From Streptomyces collinus Tu 365 (GTDB lineage Bacteria > Actinomycetota > Actinomycetes > Streptomycetales > Streptomycetaceae), in NCBI RefSeq assembly GCF_000444875.1, contig NC_021985.1, positions 868,001 through 932,000 on the forward strand: a DNA stretch of 64,000 nucleotides, written 5' to 3'. A model generated the notes under the pieces. It made no database searches, was not told the DNA's origin, and worked only from the letters and a program-made list of their open reading frames with translations. Each line of letters begins with the position of its first letter. The first letter of the stretch is position 1. Positions 1 to 8,858 of the stretch are shown here, one piece after another. Position numbers and translations under genes: made by a program.

Positions 1-67
1 GCAGCCTCCCCGCGTACCCCCGGTAGGCGGCGGCGTTCCACCGCCGTCGGGGTCGGCGCCCCCGCCG

Positions 68-697
68 TCAGGGCCGGGTGAGGCTGTCGATCCAGGACGT
101 GAGGCGTTCGCCCTGGGTGCTCATGATCGTCGGGTCGCGCAGGGTGTGGGTGAGGACCGACATGCCCTGGTAGGCGGCGACCAGTTCGAGGGCGAGGGCG
201 TGGGCGTCAGGGCGCCCCAGCTCGGTGAACTGGCCCGCCGTCCAGTCGATCAGGGCCCGCATGACCTCGGAGACCGCCAGGTCCGGGCCGTCGTCGCGTT
301 TGTCCAGCTCGGTGGCGAGGGTGCCGAAGGGGCAGCCGAAGCGCGCCGCGGTCTCGCGCTCCTCGACCCAGCCGGCGACCAGGGCCTTCAGCCGGTCGGC
401 CGGGCCGGGCAGCGCCTCAAGGCGGCCGGTGAGCGCGGCGAGCCGGTCGCGGTGCGCCCCAACGGCCGCCTCGACCAGCTGGTCCTTGGTCTTGAAGTAG
501 TAGTACACGTTCCCGACGGGCACGTCCGCGGCGCGGGCGATGTCCGCGAGGGTGGTCTTCTCCACGCCCTGCTCGTGGAAGACCCGCACCGCCGCCTCGA
601 CCAGGCGTTCCCGCTTGCCGCCCCGCCGGGCCCGGCCGGGGGCGGCCGCCCGCACCGCACCCGCTTCTGAGTCAGTCACCTGACTGAGCATAGACAT
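68..697 (-). CDS. TetR family transcriptional regulator
   Basis: A 209-aa regulator. Residues about 28-75 form a TetR-type helix-turn-helix ending in the typical VGNVYYYFKTKDQL segment. The C-terminal half is a helical ligand-binding domain of the usual length. It is divergent from the NmrA-type oxidoreductase gene 61 bp away and probably represses it and itself: one palindrome with CAGTCA half-sites lies in the gap and a second inside the first codons of this gene. A second in-frame ATG six bases downstream is an alternative start, and no strong ribosome-binding site is visible for either. The ligand cannot be read from the sequence; the neighbour suggests a redox or electrophile signal, which is inference. 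Confidence 0.93.
   Translation of the reverse strand: MSMLSQVTDSEAGAVRAAAPGRARRGGKRERLVEAAVRVFHEQGVEKTTLADIARAADVPVGNVYYYFKTKDQLVEAAVGAHRDRLAALTGRLEALPGPADRLKALVAGWVEERETAARFGCPFGTLATELDKRDDGPDLAVSEVMRALIDWTAGQFTELGRPDAHALALELVAAYQGMSVLTHTLRDPTIMSTQGERLTSWIDSLTRP
673..686. promoter_or_regulatory. Operator-like inverted repeat inside the tetR start region
   Basis: CAGTCACCTGACTG is a 6-bp inverted repeat (CAGTCA/TGACTG) with a 2-bp centre. It lies within the first ten codons of the TetR gene and shares its half-site with the intergenic palindrome at 726-745. Probably a second autoregulatory TetR site; binding is inferred. Confidence 0.5.
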
Positions 698-725
698 CGC
701 CGCCCGGAGCGCCTACCGTGGGCAC

Positions 726-745
726 TTAGTCAGTCAACTAACTAA
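726..745. promoter_or_regulatory. Intergenic TetR operator candidate
   Basis: TTAGTCAGTCAACTAACTAA is a nearly perfect 20-bp palindrome centred between the divergent TetR and NmrA genes. It ends four bases before the AGGAG ribosome-binding site of the oxidoreductase (ATG at 759). Its size and position are typical for a TetR dimer operator. Assignment to the adjacent regulator is inference. Confidence 0.65.
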
Positions 746-758
746 CTCAGGAGAACTC

Positions 759-1580
759 ATGATCGTGGTGACGGGCGGCACGGGGAACGTGGGACGGACG
801 CTGGTGGCCCGGCTCGCCGCCGCGGGCGAGGCGGTCACCGCCGTCGCCCGGCACATCACCCCTGAGGACGTCCCGCCGGGCGTACGGACGGTCGCCGCCG
901 ACCTCGGCCGGCCGGCCGACCTCGCCCCCGCGCTGGAGGGGGCCACGGCGCTGTTCCTGCTGGTGGCGGGCGACGATCCGGACGGCATCCTGGAGCAGGC
1001 CGCCGCGGCGGGAGTCCGCAGGGTGGTGCTGCTGTCCTCGCAGGCGGTGGGCACCCGCCCGCACGGCTACGCGCACGCCGCCGGGTTCGAGGCCGCCGTG
1101 GCCCGGTCGGGCCTGCGCTTCACCGTGCTGCGCTCCGGCGGGATGGCGTCGAACGCGTTCGCCTGGGCCGAACCCGTCCGGCGGCACCGCACCGCCGCCG
1201 CGCCCTTCCCCGACGTGGCGCTGCCCTTCGTCGACCCGGACGACGTCGCAGAGGTCGCCGCCGCGGTACTGCGCCAGGACGGGCACGACGGCGTGACGTA
1301 CACGCTGACCGGGCCCGGGGCCACCACGCCCCGGCAGCGGGCCGCCGCCCTCGCGGACGCCCTCGGCGAGCCGGTGGACTTCGTCGAGCAGACCCGCGAG
1401 GAGGCCCGCGCGCAGCTCGCGCGGTTCATGCCGGACGCCGTGGTGGAGGGGACGCTCGCCGTCCTGGGCGAGCCGACCGCCGAGGAGCGGACGGTCACCG
1501 ACGACGTCCGGCGCGTCCTCGGCCGGCCCGCGGCCCCGTTCGCGGCCTGGGCGGCGCGCAACGCCGCGGCCTTCCGCTGA
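759..1580 (+). CDS. NmrA-family NAD(P)-binding oxidoreductase
   Basis: A 273-aa protein starting with a Rossmann dinucleotide-binding motif (VVTGGTGNVG, residues 3-12). The rest follows the NmrA/HSCARG atypical short-chain dehydrogenase pattern, in which many members sense NAD(P)H or act on quinones or isoflavone-like substrates. The classical YxxxK pair is not evident, as in many NmrA proteins. AGGAG lies a few bases upstream of the ATG. It is divergent from a TetR regulator with a shared operator, so it is probably induced by that regulator's ligand. The substrate is unknown. Confidence 0.85.
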   Translation: MIVVTGGTGNVGRTLVARLAAAGEAVTAVARHITPEDVPPGVRTVAADLGRPADLAPALEGATALFLLVAGDDPDGILEQAAAAGVRRVVLLSSQAVGTRPHGYAHAAGFEAAVARSGLRFTVLRSGGMASNAFAWAEPVRRHRTAAAPFPDVALPFVDPDDVAEVAAAVLRQDGHDGVTYTLTGPGATTPRQRAAALADALGEPVDFVEQTREEARAQLARFMPDAVVEGTLAVLGEPTAEERTVTDDVRRVLGRPAAPFAAWAARNAAAFR

Positions 1581-1625
1581 CCGGGAGTCGGCGGCCGCCG
1601 TGGGCGAGGGTGCCCGGCACACCGC

Positions 1626-4088
1626 TCAAGGGAGGTCCTGCTCGGCCCAGATGACCTTGCCCTCCGCCGTGTAGCGGACGCCCCAGCGGTGGGTGAGCCG
1701 GGCCACCAGGAAGAGTCCGCGGCCGCCCTCGTCCGTGCTCCGGGCGTGCCGCAACCGGGGAGCCGTACTGCTGCCGTCGGCGACCTCGCAGGTCAGGCGC
1801 GCGTCCCGGAGCAGCCGGAGGTGAATGGGCGAAGCGGCGTAGCGGACCGCGTTGGTGACGAGCTCGCTGACGATGAGCTCCGTCGTCATGGCCAGTTCCG
1901 CCAGCCCCCAGGCCGCCACCTGGCGTGTCGCCTCCGCCCTGACCCGGCCGACGGCGGCGGGGTCGGCGGGCACCTCCCACGAGGCGACCCGGTCCGCGTC
2001 CAGGGTGTGGGTGCGGGCCAGCAGCAGGGCGATGTCGTCGGGCTGCGGCGCGGGCACCAGCCGCCGCACCGCCGAGGCGCACAGCGCGTCGAGGCCGGTC
2101 CCGCTCCCGGTCAGTGCCTCGCCGAGGCGTGCCATACCGGACTCGACGTCGTGGTCGGCGCCCTCGATGAGCCCGTTGGTGTAGAGCCCGAGCACGCTGT
2201 TCTCGGGCAGTTCGATCTCGCCGGTCTCGAAGGCCATGCCGCCGAGGCCGAGCGGCGGCCCGGCCGGGATCTCCGGGTACCAGGGGGCTCCGCCGGGTGC
2301 GACGACGACGGGGGGCGGGTGCCCGGCCCGCGCCATGGCGCACCGCCGGGTGGCCGGGTCGTAGACGGCGTAGAGGCAGGTCGCGCCGATGAAGGTCGCC
2401 GTGCTCCGGGTGGCCGCGTCGCGGCCGGCCTCCTCGTCGCTCAGCCGCAGCACCAGGTCGTCGAGGTGGGCGAGCAGTTCGTCGGGAGGCAGCTCCATGG
2501 CGGCGAGGGTCTGCACCGCCGTCCGCAGCCGCCCCATGCTCGCGGCCGCGGTGATGCCGTGCCCCACCACGTCGCCGACGACGAGTCCCACCCGCGCCCC
2601 GGACAGCGGGATGACGTCGAACCAGTCGCCGCCGACCCCGTCGGTCGGGTCCGCCGGGAGGTAGGCCGAGGCGACCTCGACGGCGGTCCCGCCGGTGATG
2701 GCGTGCGGCAGCAGACTGCGCTGCAGGGTGACCGCCGCGGTGTGCTCCCGGGTGTAGCGGCGGGCGTTGTCGACACACACCGCCGCGCGTGCCACCAGTT
2801 CACGGGCGAGCAGCACGTCGTCGGAGCCGAAGGGGACGGGGTTGAGCGAGCGGGCGAAGGTGGTGACCCCGAGCGTGGTGTTGCGGGCCCGCATCGGGAC
2901 GGACATCAGCGAGTGCAGTCCGAAGTCGCGGACGCGGGCGGCCCGTTCCGGCTGTTCGGCCAGCCACCGGGAGTCGGCGGGGTCGAGCACGGGCACGAGG
3001 ACGGGCTCGCCGCCGAGCAGCCGGTCCACGTCCCTGGGCGGCGGCAGGAAGTCCACCTCGTCGCCGACCCGTGCCACCGCCTCGGGGCAGCCCTCCCGCA
3101 CCGACCGCAGTCCGGCGCGGCGCATCGCCGGCCAGGGCGGCGCCGGTCCGGCGTCGGTCAGCCAGGTTCCGTGGCCCTCGCTGCTGAACACCGGTTCCAG
3201 CAGGTCGACGATGACGAAGTCGGCGAGGCGGGGCACCGAGAAGTCGGCGAGTTCCTGTGCGGTGCGCAGCACGTCGAGGCTTCTGCCGATGGCGGTGCCC
3301 GCCTCGTTGACGAGCGACAGCAGCCGGCGGGCGGTCCAGCGCTCGGTGATGTCCATGACCATGTAGCAGATGCCGGTGACGGCGTCGTCGCCGTCCACGA
3401 GGGGGAAGAAGGACGTGGAGTAGGCGTGCCTGCGGTGCGGGTCGGCCCAGCTCCAGCCGATGTACTCGTAGTCGGTGACCGGGGTCCGCGTCGTCAGCAC
3501 CTTGCGCATCAGCCCCTCGAGGGTCTCCGGCTCCAGTCCGGGGAGCAGGTCGCCGAGCCGGTGCCCGAGCCGCTCCTCCCGGGGCACACCGCCGAAGCGT
3601 TCCAGCGTGTCGTTCAGCCAGACGTAGCGCAGGTCGAGGTCCACGACCGCCATGCCCACCGGTGACCTGGTGAGGAAGCCGTCGAGGACCCACTCGCCCA
3701 TCGCCCACTGCGGGCGCTGCTCGCGCGCCGAGACGAGGAAGCACTCCTGGCCGCCGACGGCGAAGACCGGCGAGACCCGCAGGTCGACCTCGAGGCGGCG
3801 GCCGTCCCGGTGCCGGACGTCGATGCGGCCGCTCCATCCCGTTCCGGTCCGGCACCGCCGTGCGACGGCGGCGGCACGGGCCGGGTCGTGGGGGACGCCC
3901 TGGATGCGGGCGGCCGGGCGGCCGACGACCTCCTCGGCGGGGCGGCCGAGCAGCGCCTCGGCACCCGGGGTCCAGCCGATCACGACGCCGTCCGCCGAGA
4001 TGACCGCGGCCGCGTCGGTGGCGGCGTCGAGGAGCGCACGCGTCTGCCCCGGGGTGGACGTGTGCAGGCCCTTGCGCACAGGTTCCAT
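1626..4088 (-). CDS. PAS-PAS-GAF-SpoIIE phosphatase with C-terminal anti-sigma kinase-like ATPase
   Basis: An 820-aa regulator. In order: PAS at about residues 15-130, PAS about 130-250, GAF about 260-430, PP2C/SpoIIE phosphatase about 450-650 (GGDWFDVIPL, GDVVGHG), and a HATPase_c domain from about 690 (SELVTNAVRYA, DEGGRGLFL). Such proteins dephosphorylate anti-sigma-factor antagonists and can also carry an RsbW-like switch kinase in one chain. The start at 4088 is chosen for the GGGAGGACGG just upstream; a longer frame to 4247 has no comparable site. It is divergent from a second SpoIIE phosphatase that lacks the ATPase domain. No transmembrane segment is visible, so it is probably cytosolic. 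Confidence 0.92.
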   Translation of the reverse strand: MEPVRKGLHTSTPGQTRALLDAATDAAAVISADGVVIGWTPGAEALLGRPAEEVVGRPAARIQGVPHDPARAAAVARRCRTGTGWSGRIDVRHRDGRRLEVDLRVSPVFAVGGQECFLVSAREQRPQWAMGEWVLDGFLTRSPVGMAVVDLDLRYVWLNDTLERFGGVPREERLGHRLGDLLPGLEPETLEGLMRKVLTTRTPVTDYEYIGWSWADPHRRHAYSTSFFPLVDGDDAVTGICYMVMDITERWTARRLLSLVNEAGTAIGRSLDVLRTAQELADFSVPRLADFVIVDLLEPVFSSEGHGTWLTDAGPAPPWPAMRRAGLRSVREGCPEAVARVGDEVDFLPPPRDVDRLLGGEPVLVPVLDPADSRWLAEQPERAARVRDFGLHSLMSVPMRARNTTLGVTTFARSLNPVPFGSDDVLLARELVARAAVCVDNARRYTREHTAAVTLQRSLLPHAITGGTAVEVASAYLPADPTDGVGGDWFDVIPLSGARVGLVVGDVVGHGITAAASMGRLRTAVQTLAAMELPPDELLAHLDDLVLRLSDEEAGRDAATRSTATFIGATCLYAVYDPATRRCAMARAGHPPPVVVAPGGAPWYPEIPAGPPLGLGGMAFETGEIELPENSVLGLYTNGLIEGADHDVESGMARLGEALTGSGTGLDALCASAVRRLVPAPQPDDIALLLARTHTLDADRVASWEVPADPAAVGRVRAEATRQVAAWGLAELAMTTELIVSELVTNAVRYAASPIHLRLLRDARLTCEVADGSSTAPRLRHARSTDEGGRGLFLVARLTHRWGVRYTAEGKVIWAEQDLP

Positions 4089-4282
4089 CGGGTTCCGTCC
4101 TCCCTCTCCCCCATGGTCCCGCCAGTCCGGCCGGCGCGCACGGTCCGTCCCTGCGGTTGGGGCGCGGGCGGCGCCGGATGCAGCATGGAGGTATGAGAAG
4201 ACGGTGGACCAGCGGTCACCGGGGCTCCGGCACGCGGCCGTACGCACCGACGGCCAGGGCGGCCGGTGGAGGTGGAACTGGC

Positions 4283-6349
4283 ATGACAGTGGACTCCCTG
4301 CCCGCGGACGACGACGAGCACAGCCCGGAGCCGCCCCGGCCGACCGGCCTGCTGGACGTGCTGAGCGTGGCCGCCGTGGCGCTGGACACGACCGGGCGCA
4401 TCGTCTTCTGGACCCCGCAGGCCGAGGAACTCTTCGGGTACACCGCCGAGGACGTGCTCGGGAAGTACGCGGCGCAGATGCTGATCCGCCCCGAGCACGT
4501 CCAGGCCGTGGTCGGCCTGTTCACGGAGGTGCTGGAGACCGGGCGCGGCTGGGCGGGCGCCTTCCCGATCCTGCACAAGGACGGCAGCAGCCGGCTGACG
4601 GAGTTCCGCACCATGCGGCTGCTGGACGACGTGGGAGACGTCTACGCCCTGGGCATCGCAGCCGACCACTCCCGGCTCCAGCGCGTCGAGACCGACCTGG
4701 CCCTGTGCGAGCGGCTGATCAACCAGTCCCCGATCGGGCTGGCCCTGCTGGACCCGGAACTGCGCTATCTGCTGGTCAACCCTGCCCTGGAGCGGATCGA
4801 CGGCATGCCCGCCGAGGAGCACATCGGCAAGTCGCTCGCGGAGGCCGTGCCGTTCCTGGACGTCAACACCGTGGAGTCCGCGCTGCGTCAGGTGCTCACC
4901 ACGGGCATCCCGCTGCTGGACCAGTACCACGTGGGCCGTCCCCCGGTCGACCCGGACCACGAGCACGCCTGGTCGCTGTCCCTGTACCGGCTCGAGGACC
5001 ATGGCGGCCGGGTGCTCGGGGCGGCCGCGTCGGTGGTGGACGTCACCGAGCGGCACCACGCGGCGGCCGAGGCGGACCGGGCACGGCGCCGGCTCGCGCT
5101 GATCGCCGACGCCTCCACCCGGGTCGGCACCACGCTGGAGGTGGAGCAGACGGCGCGCGAACTCGCCGACATCTGCGCGCCGGTGCTGGCGGACGTGGTC
5201 GCCGTCGACGTCCTCGACTACGCGCTGGCCTTCCGCCGCGTCCGCCGCCCGGAGAACGGGCCCGAACTGTTCCGCGCCCTCGCCCTCAAGGCCGCCCACC
5301 CCACGGTGGCGCTGCGCGCCGCCGATCCGCCCGGTGACCTCGCGGCCTACGACGGCGACCGGCTGGTCACCCTGTGCGTGCACACCGGCCGCCCGGTCCT
5401 GGTGCGGCACGTCGGCGCGCGGGACCTGCCGCGCATCGCGCGGGACGCCGAGGCGGGTGCGCTGCTGGCCAGGGCCGGTGTGCACTCGTACCTGGCGGTG
5501 CCGCTGATCGCGCACGGCGAGGTGCTGGGCGCCCTGGACCTCAAACGCACCCGCAATCCGCTGCCCTTCGACGATGACGACGTCGTGCTCGCCGGCGAAC
5601 TGGCCGGCCGGGCCGCCGTGGCCATCGACAACGCGCGCTGGTTCCAGAGCGTGCGCAACACCGCGCTCACCCTGCAACGCAGCCTGCTGCCCGACCACTC
5701 ACCGCACCACACCGGCCTGGAGCTGGCCTCGCGCTACCAGCCCGCCCAGGCCACCAGCGAGGTCGGGGGCGACTGGTACGACGTGATCCCGCTGGCGGGC
5801 GACAAGACCGCCCTGGTGGTGGGCGACGTCATGGGCAACGGCATCGACGCCGCGGCCACCATGGGCCGGCTGCGCACGGCGACGTGCGCGTACGCGGACC
5901 TGGACCTGGAACCCGCCGCGGTGCTCCAGCACCTGGACAAGATCACCTGCGACCTGGAGCACTACATCGTCACCTGCCTCTACGCGGTCTTCGACCCGCA
6001 CACCGGTCGGTGCACCCTCGCCAACGCCGGGCACATGCCGCCCGCGCTCGCGCGGCCCGGCCGGCCGGCCGTGCTCCTGGACCTGCCCCCCGGGGCACCG
6101 CTCGGGGTCGGTGGCATCGCGTTCGAGGCCACCACGACCGAACTGGTCCCGGACGACCTGCTGGTGCTGTACACCGACGGGCTGGTGGAGACGCGACAGC
6201 ACCCGATCGACGACCGGCTCGCCGTGCTGCTCGGATTCCTGGACGAGCCGGCCCGGCCGCTGGAGCAGACCTGCGACCTGCTGCTGTACGGGCTGCGCCA
6301 TCCCGACGACCACGACGACGTGGCGCTGCTCGTCGCCCGGGCCCTGTGA
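4283..6349 (+). CDS. PAS-PAS-GAF-SpoIIE phosphatase
   Basis: A 688-aa protein with two PAS domains (about residues 15-130 and 140-265), a GAF domain (about 275-455) and a C-terminal SpoIIE/PP2C phosphatase. The phosphatase metal-site signatures GGDWYDVIPL and GDVMGNGIDAA are visible, and the domain ends with DDVALLVAR. Unlike its divergent neighbour it has no HATPase domain. The start at 4283 follows GGAGGTGGA at a workable distance; frames continue to 4193 and 4157 but 4193 has its Shine-Dalgarno only one base away. Likely role: signal-dependent dephosphorylation of an STAS-type anti-sigma antagonist. The partners are not in the window. Confidence 0.9.
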   Translation: MTVDSLPADDDEHSPEPPRPTGLLDVLSVAAVALDTTGRIVFWTPQAEELFGYTAEDVLGKYAAQMLIRPEHVQAVVGLFTEVLETGRGWAGAFPILHKDGSSRLTEFRTMRLLDDVGDVYALGIAADHSRLQRVETDLALCERLINQSPIGLALLDPELRYLLVNPALERIDGMPAEEHIGKSLAEAVPFLDVNTVESALRQVLTTGIPLLDQYHVGRPPVDPDHEHAWSLSLYRLEDHGGRVLGAAASVVDVTERHHAAAEADRARRRLALIADASTRVGTTLEVEQTARELADICAPVLADVVAVDVLDYALAFRRVRRPENGPELFRALALKAAHPTVALRAADPPGDLAAYDGDRLVTLCVHTGRPVLVRHVGARDLPRIARDAEAGALLARAGVHSYLAVPLIAHGEVLGALDLKRTRNPLPFDDDDVVLAGELAGRAAVAIDNARWFQSVRNTALTLQRSLLPDHSPHHTGLELASRYQPAQATSEVGGDWYDVIPLAGDKTALVVGDVMGNGIDAAATMGRLRTATCAYADLDLEPAAVLQHLDKITCDLEHYIVTCLYAVFDPHTGRCTLANAGHMPPALARPGRPAVLLDLPPGAPLGVGGIAFEATTTELVPDDLLVLYTDGLVETRQHPIDDRLAVLLGFLDEPARPLEQTCDLLLYGLRHPDDHDDVALLVARAL

Positions 6350-6440
6350 CACGGGGCCGTGCCCGGCCGCGTGGTGGGGGCCGCCCGTCGGTGCGACGCT
6401 GGGGGGAGAGTGTCCCAGGGAGCGGAACCCAGGAGGCCCG

Positions 6441-7919
6441 ATGGGACGGGACGTCCCGGCGCTCGTCTTCACCCGCGAGGACCGCCGCCGGTACCGGATC
6501 AAGATGCAGGAGTGCCTCGACGCCTTCGCGCAGATGCTGCGCGAGTCGCGGTTCGAGGCCGAGCGACCCCAGGTCGGTCTGGAGATCGAGCTGAACCTGG
6601 TCGACGACGACGCCGAGCCGGAGATGCGCAACACCGACGTGCTGGAGGCGATCGCCGACCCCGCCTGGTCCACCGAACTGGGCCGGTTCAACCTGGAGAT
6701 CAACGTGCCGCCCCGCGCGCTGACGGAGGGCGGTCCCGACGCCTGGGAGTCAGAGATCCGCGCGGCCCTGAACCACGCGGAGGAGCGGGCCAGGTCGGTG
6801 GACGCGCGGCTGGTCATGGTGGGCATCCTGCCCACCCTGCGCCAGGCGGACATCGGAGAGGGGACGTTGTCCGAGAACCCCCGTTACCGGCTGCTCAACG
6901 ACCAGGTCTTCGCGGCGCGCGGCGAGGACCTGCGGATCGAGGTGGACGGCACCGACCGGCTGCGGACGTACGCGGACACGATCACCCCGGAAGCCGCGTG
7001 CACCAGTACGCAGTTCCATCTCCAGGTGTCGCCGGACAACTTCGCCGCCTACTGGAACGCGGCGCAGGCCGTCGCGGGGGTGCAGGTCGGGCTGTCGGCC
7101 AACTCGCCGTTCCTGTTCGGCAAGGAGCTCTGGCACGAGACCCGGATCCCGCTGTTCGAGCAGGCGACCGACACCCGCTCGGAGGAGATCAAGGTGCAGG
7201 GGGTGCGGCCCCGGGTGTGGTTCGGGGAGCGCTGGATCAACAGCGTCTTCGACCTGTTCGAGGAGAACCTGCGCTACTTCCCGGCCCTGCTGCCCCTGTG
7301 CGACGAGCAGGACCCCGGGGAGACCCTGGACCGCGGGGACGTGCCCGAGCTGTCCGAACTGACCCTGCACAACGGGACGATCTACCGCTGGAACAGGCCG
7401 GTCTACGCCATCTCCCACGACAAGCCGCACGTCCGGGTGGAGAACCGGGTGCTGCCCGCCGGGCCGACCGTCGCGGACACCCTCGCCAACGGCGCGTTCT
7501 ACTACGGGCTCACCCGCGCCCTGGTGGAGGAGGACCGCCCGGTGTGGTCGCGGATGTCGTTCGCGGCGGCCGAGGAGAACCTGCACACGGCGGCCCGGCA
7601 CGGTATCGAGGCGCGCCTGTACTGGCCCGGGATGGGCGAGGTGCCGGTGCCCGAACTGGTGCTGCGGAGGCTGCTGCCGCTCGCGCACCGGGGTCTCGAG
7701 CACTCCGGCATGGACGCGGCGTGGCGGGAGCCGCTGCTCGGCATCATCGAGCAGCGCTGTGTCGTCGCCCGCAACGGGGCGGTGTGGCAGAAGGAGATGT
7801 TCCACCGCATCGAGGCCACCAGTCACGCCGGCCGCCACGAGTCGCTGCGGCGGATGACGCAGCTCTACATCGACTACATGCATCTCAACGCCCCCGTGCA
7901 CACCTGGCCGGTGGACTGA
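6441..7919 (+). CDS. GCS2-family glutamate--cysteine ligase-like protein
   Basis: A 492-aa protein of the glutamate-cysteine ligase 2 family of ATP-dependent carboxylate-amine ligases. The N-terminal QVGLEIELNLVDDD segment and the later RFNLEINVPPR segment carry the acidic residues expected to bind metal-ATP. AGGAGG lies five bases before the ATG, which fixes the start over longer in-frame options. It sits 91 bp after the phosphatase gene on the same strand. In actinobacteria such ligases can serve ergothioneine or other gamma-glutamyl chemistry; no ergothioneine partner gene is nearby, so the product is left open. Confidence 0.85.
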   Translation: MGRDVPALVFTREDRRRYRIKMQECLDAFAQMLRESRFEAERPQVGLEIELNLVDDDAEPEMRNTDVLEAIADPAWSTELGRFNLEINVPPRALTEGGPDAWESEIRAALNHAEERARSVDARLVMVGILPTLRQADIGEGTLSENPRYRLLNDQVFAARGEDLRIEVDGTDRLRTYADTITPEAACTSTQFHLQVSPDNFAAYWNAAQAVAGVQVGLSANSPFLFGKELWHETRIPLFEQATDTRSEEIKVQGVRPRVWFGERWINSVFDLFEENLRYFPALLPLCDEQDPGETLDRGDVPELSELTLHNGTIYRWNRPVYAISHDKPHVRVENRVLPAGPTVADTLANGAFYYGLTRALVEEDRPVWSRMSFAAAEENLHTAARHGIEARLYWPGMGEVPVPELVLRRLLPLAHRGLEHSGMDAAWREPLLGIIEQRCVVARNGAVWQKEMFHRIEATSHAGRHESLRRMTQLYIDYMHLNAPVHTWPVD

Positions 7920-7935
7920 CCGGGACGGCCCGGTC
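7918..7935. terminator. Short hairpin between convergent genes
   Basis: GACCGGG and CCCGGTC form a 7-bp perfect stem with a 4-nt loop. It begins within the ligase stop codon and ends just before the convergent GH16-like gene. There is no T-tract; possible bidirectional terminator. Confidence 0.4.
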
Positions 7936-7937
7936 GG

Positions 7938-8759
7938 TCAGACGGGCCGCTGCTCGTCCCGCCGCCGGCCGTCCTCCCGCGCGCCCGGCCCGCCCGACCC
8001 GTCGCCCGTGCCGGTGGCCGTCCCGGTGGCCGTCTCCGTGGCGGGCCGCGCGGCGCCGGAGGGACGCCGTACGACGAGGTCACGCACCTCGTAGGACATC
8101 TCGGTCGTCTGCGCGGCGGGGCGGGGATGGTAACGCCCGGCGCTCACCGAGAGGTTGACGATGAGGTGAGCCCGCCAGTCGCGGCCGACGCCCCGGGTGT
8201 CGGCGAAGGCGCGCACGCCGTTCACCCACCACACCACGGAGCGGACGCCGAACTCGGTGCGCAGGTCGACCCACGCCCCCGGGCGCACGGCGGGGTCCTG
8301 GTAGTAGTCGCCGGCGCCGCGTACGTGGTTGGTGAACTCCAGCAGGTCGGGGTTGTCGGGGTGGTACTCGAAGACGTCGATCTCCTGGCCGCCGTCCCGC
8401 CAGGTCCAGATGGCCGGCCAGGCGCCGACCTGCCGGGGCAGCCTGACCCGGGCCTGGAGGACGTCCCCGGAGCGGACCATGAAGCCCTGCCGGCTCCCCT
8501 CCGTGGTCAGCAGGCCCGTGTTCCACCTCCCGTCGGGCCGCCGCCTGGCCCGGAAGACGCCGGAGCGGCTGTAGTCGGCGTCGGACACGAGGTGGTCCAG
8601 TTTGTCGTCGTCCGGGTTCTCCGGGCCGCCGTCGGGGTACGCCCACGAACGGCCGGCGACCCACTGGGCCGCCGACGCGAAGTCCGCGGTGAACACCACG
8701 TCGGAGCCGGAGGGCGAGCGCGGAGCCGGGAGCGGGTCGCCCGGCGCAGGAATGTGCAT
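7938..8759 (-). CDS. GH16-like beta-glucanase-type protein without an obvious signal peptide
   Basis: A 273-aa protein with a concanavalin-like fold signature. The segment GGQEIDVFEYH places E126, D128 and E131 exactly as in the GH16 catalytic motif E-x-D-x-x-E. The flanking WPAIWTW matches the substrate cleft of laminarinase-type enzymes. The N-terminus (MHIPAPGDPLPAPRSPSG) has no hydrophobic stretch, so classical export is not evident. The C-terminal 40 residues are Thr/Gly/Arg-rich and low in complexity. The start at 8759 has a weak ribosome-binding site and could be revised. Polysaccharide hydrolysis or transglycosylation is known for the family; the substrate is unknown. Confidence 0.78.
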   Translation of the reverse strand: MHIPAPGDPLPAPRSPSGSDVVFTADFASAAQWVAGRSWAYPDGGPENPDDDKLDHLVSDADYSRSGVFRARRRPDGRWNTGLLTTEGSRQGFMVRSGDVLQARVRLPRQVGAWPAIWTWRDGGQEIDVFEYHPDNPDLLEFTNHVRGAGDYYQDPAVRPGAWVDLRTEFGVRSVVWWVNGVRAFADTRGVGRDWRAHLIVNLSVSAGRYHPRPAAQTTEMSYEVRDLVVRRPSGAARPATETATGTATGTGDGSGGPGAREDGRRRDEQRPV

Positions 8760-8858
8760 GACCGATGTCTCACCGGCAGGGCCGCGGCCATGCGCGGGCG
8801 GCCCAACATGACCGCGGGAACGACCCGTGTGGGTGAACCGGCCCCCGGGCGCGGCCGG

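Noticed and set aside
1..67. CGGCGG/CCGCCG inverted repeat at the left edge
   Set aside because: It could be the tetR terminator, but the segment is too short and GC-simple to separate from chance.
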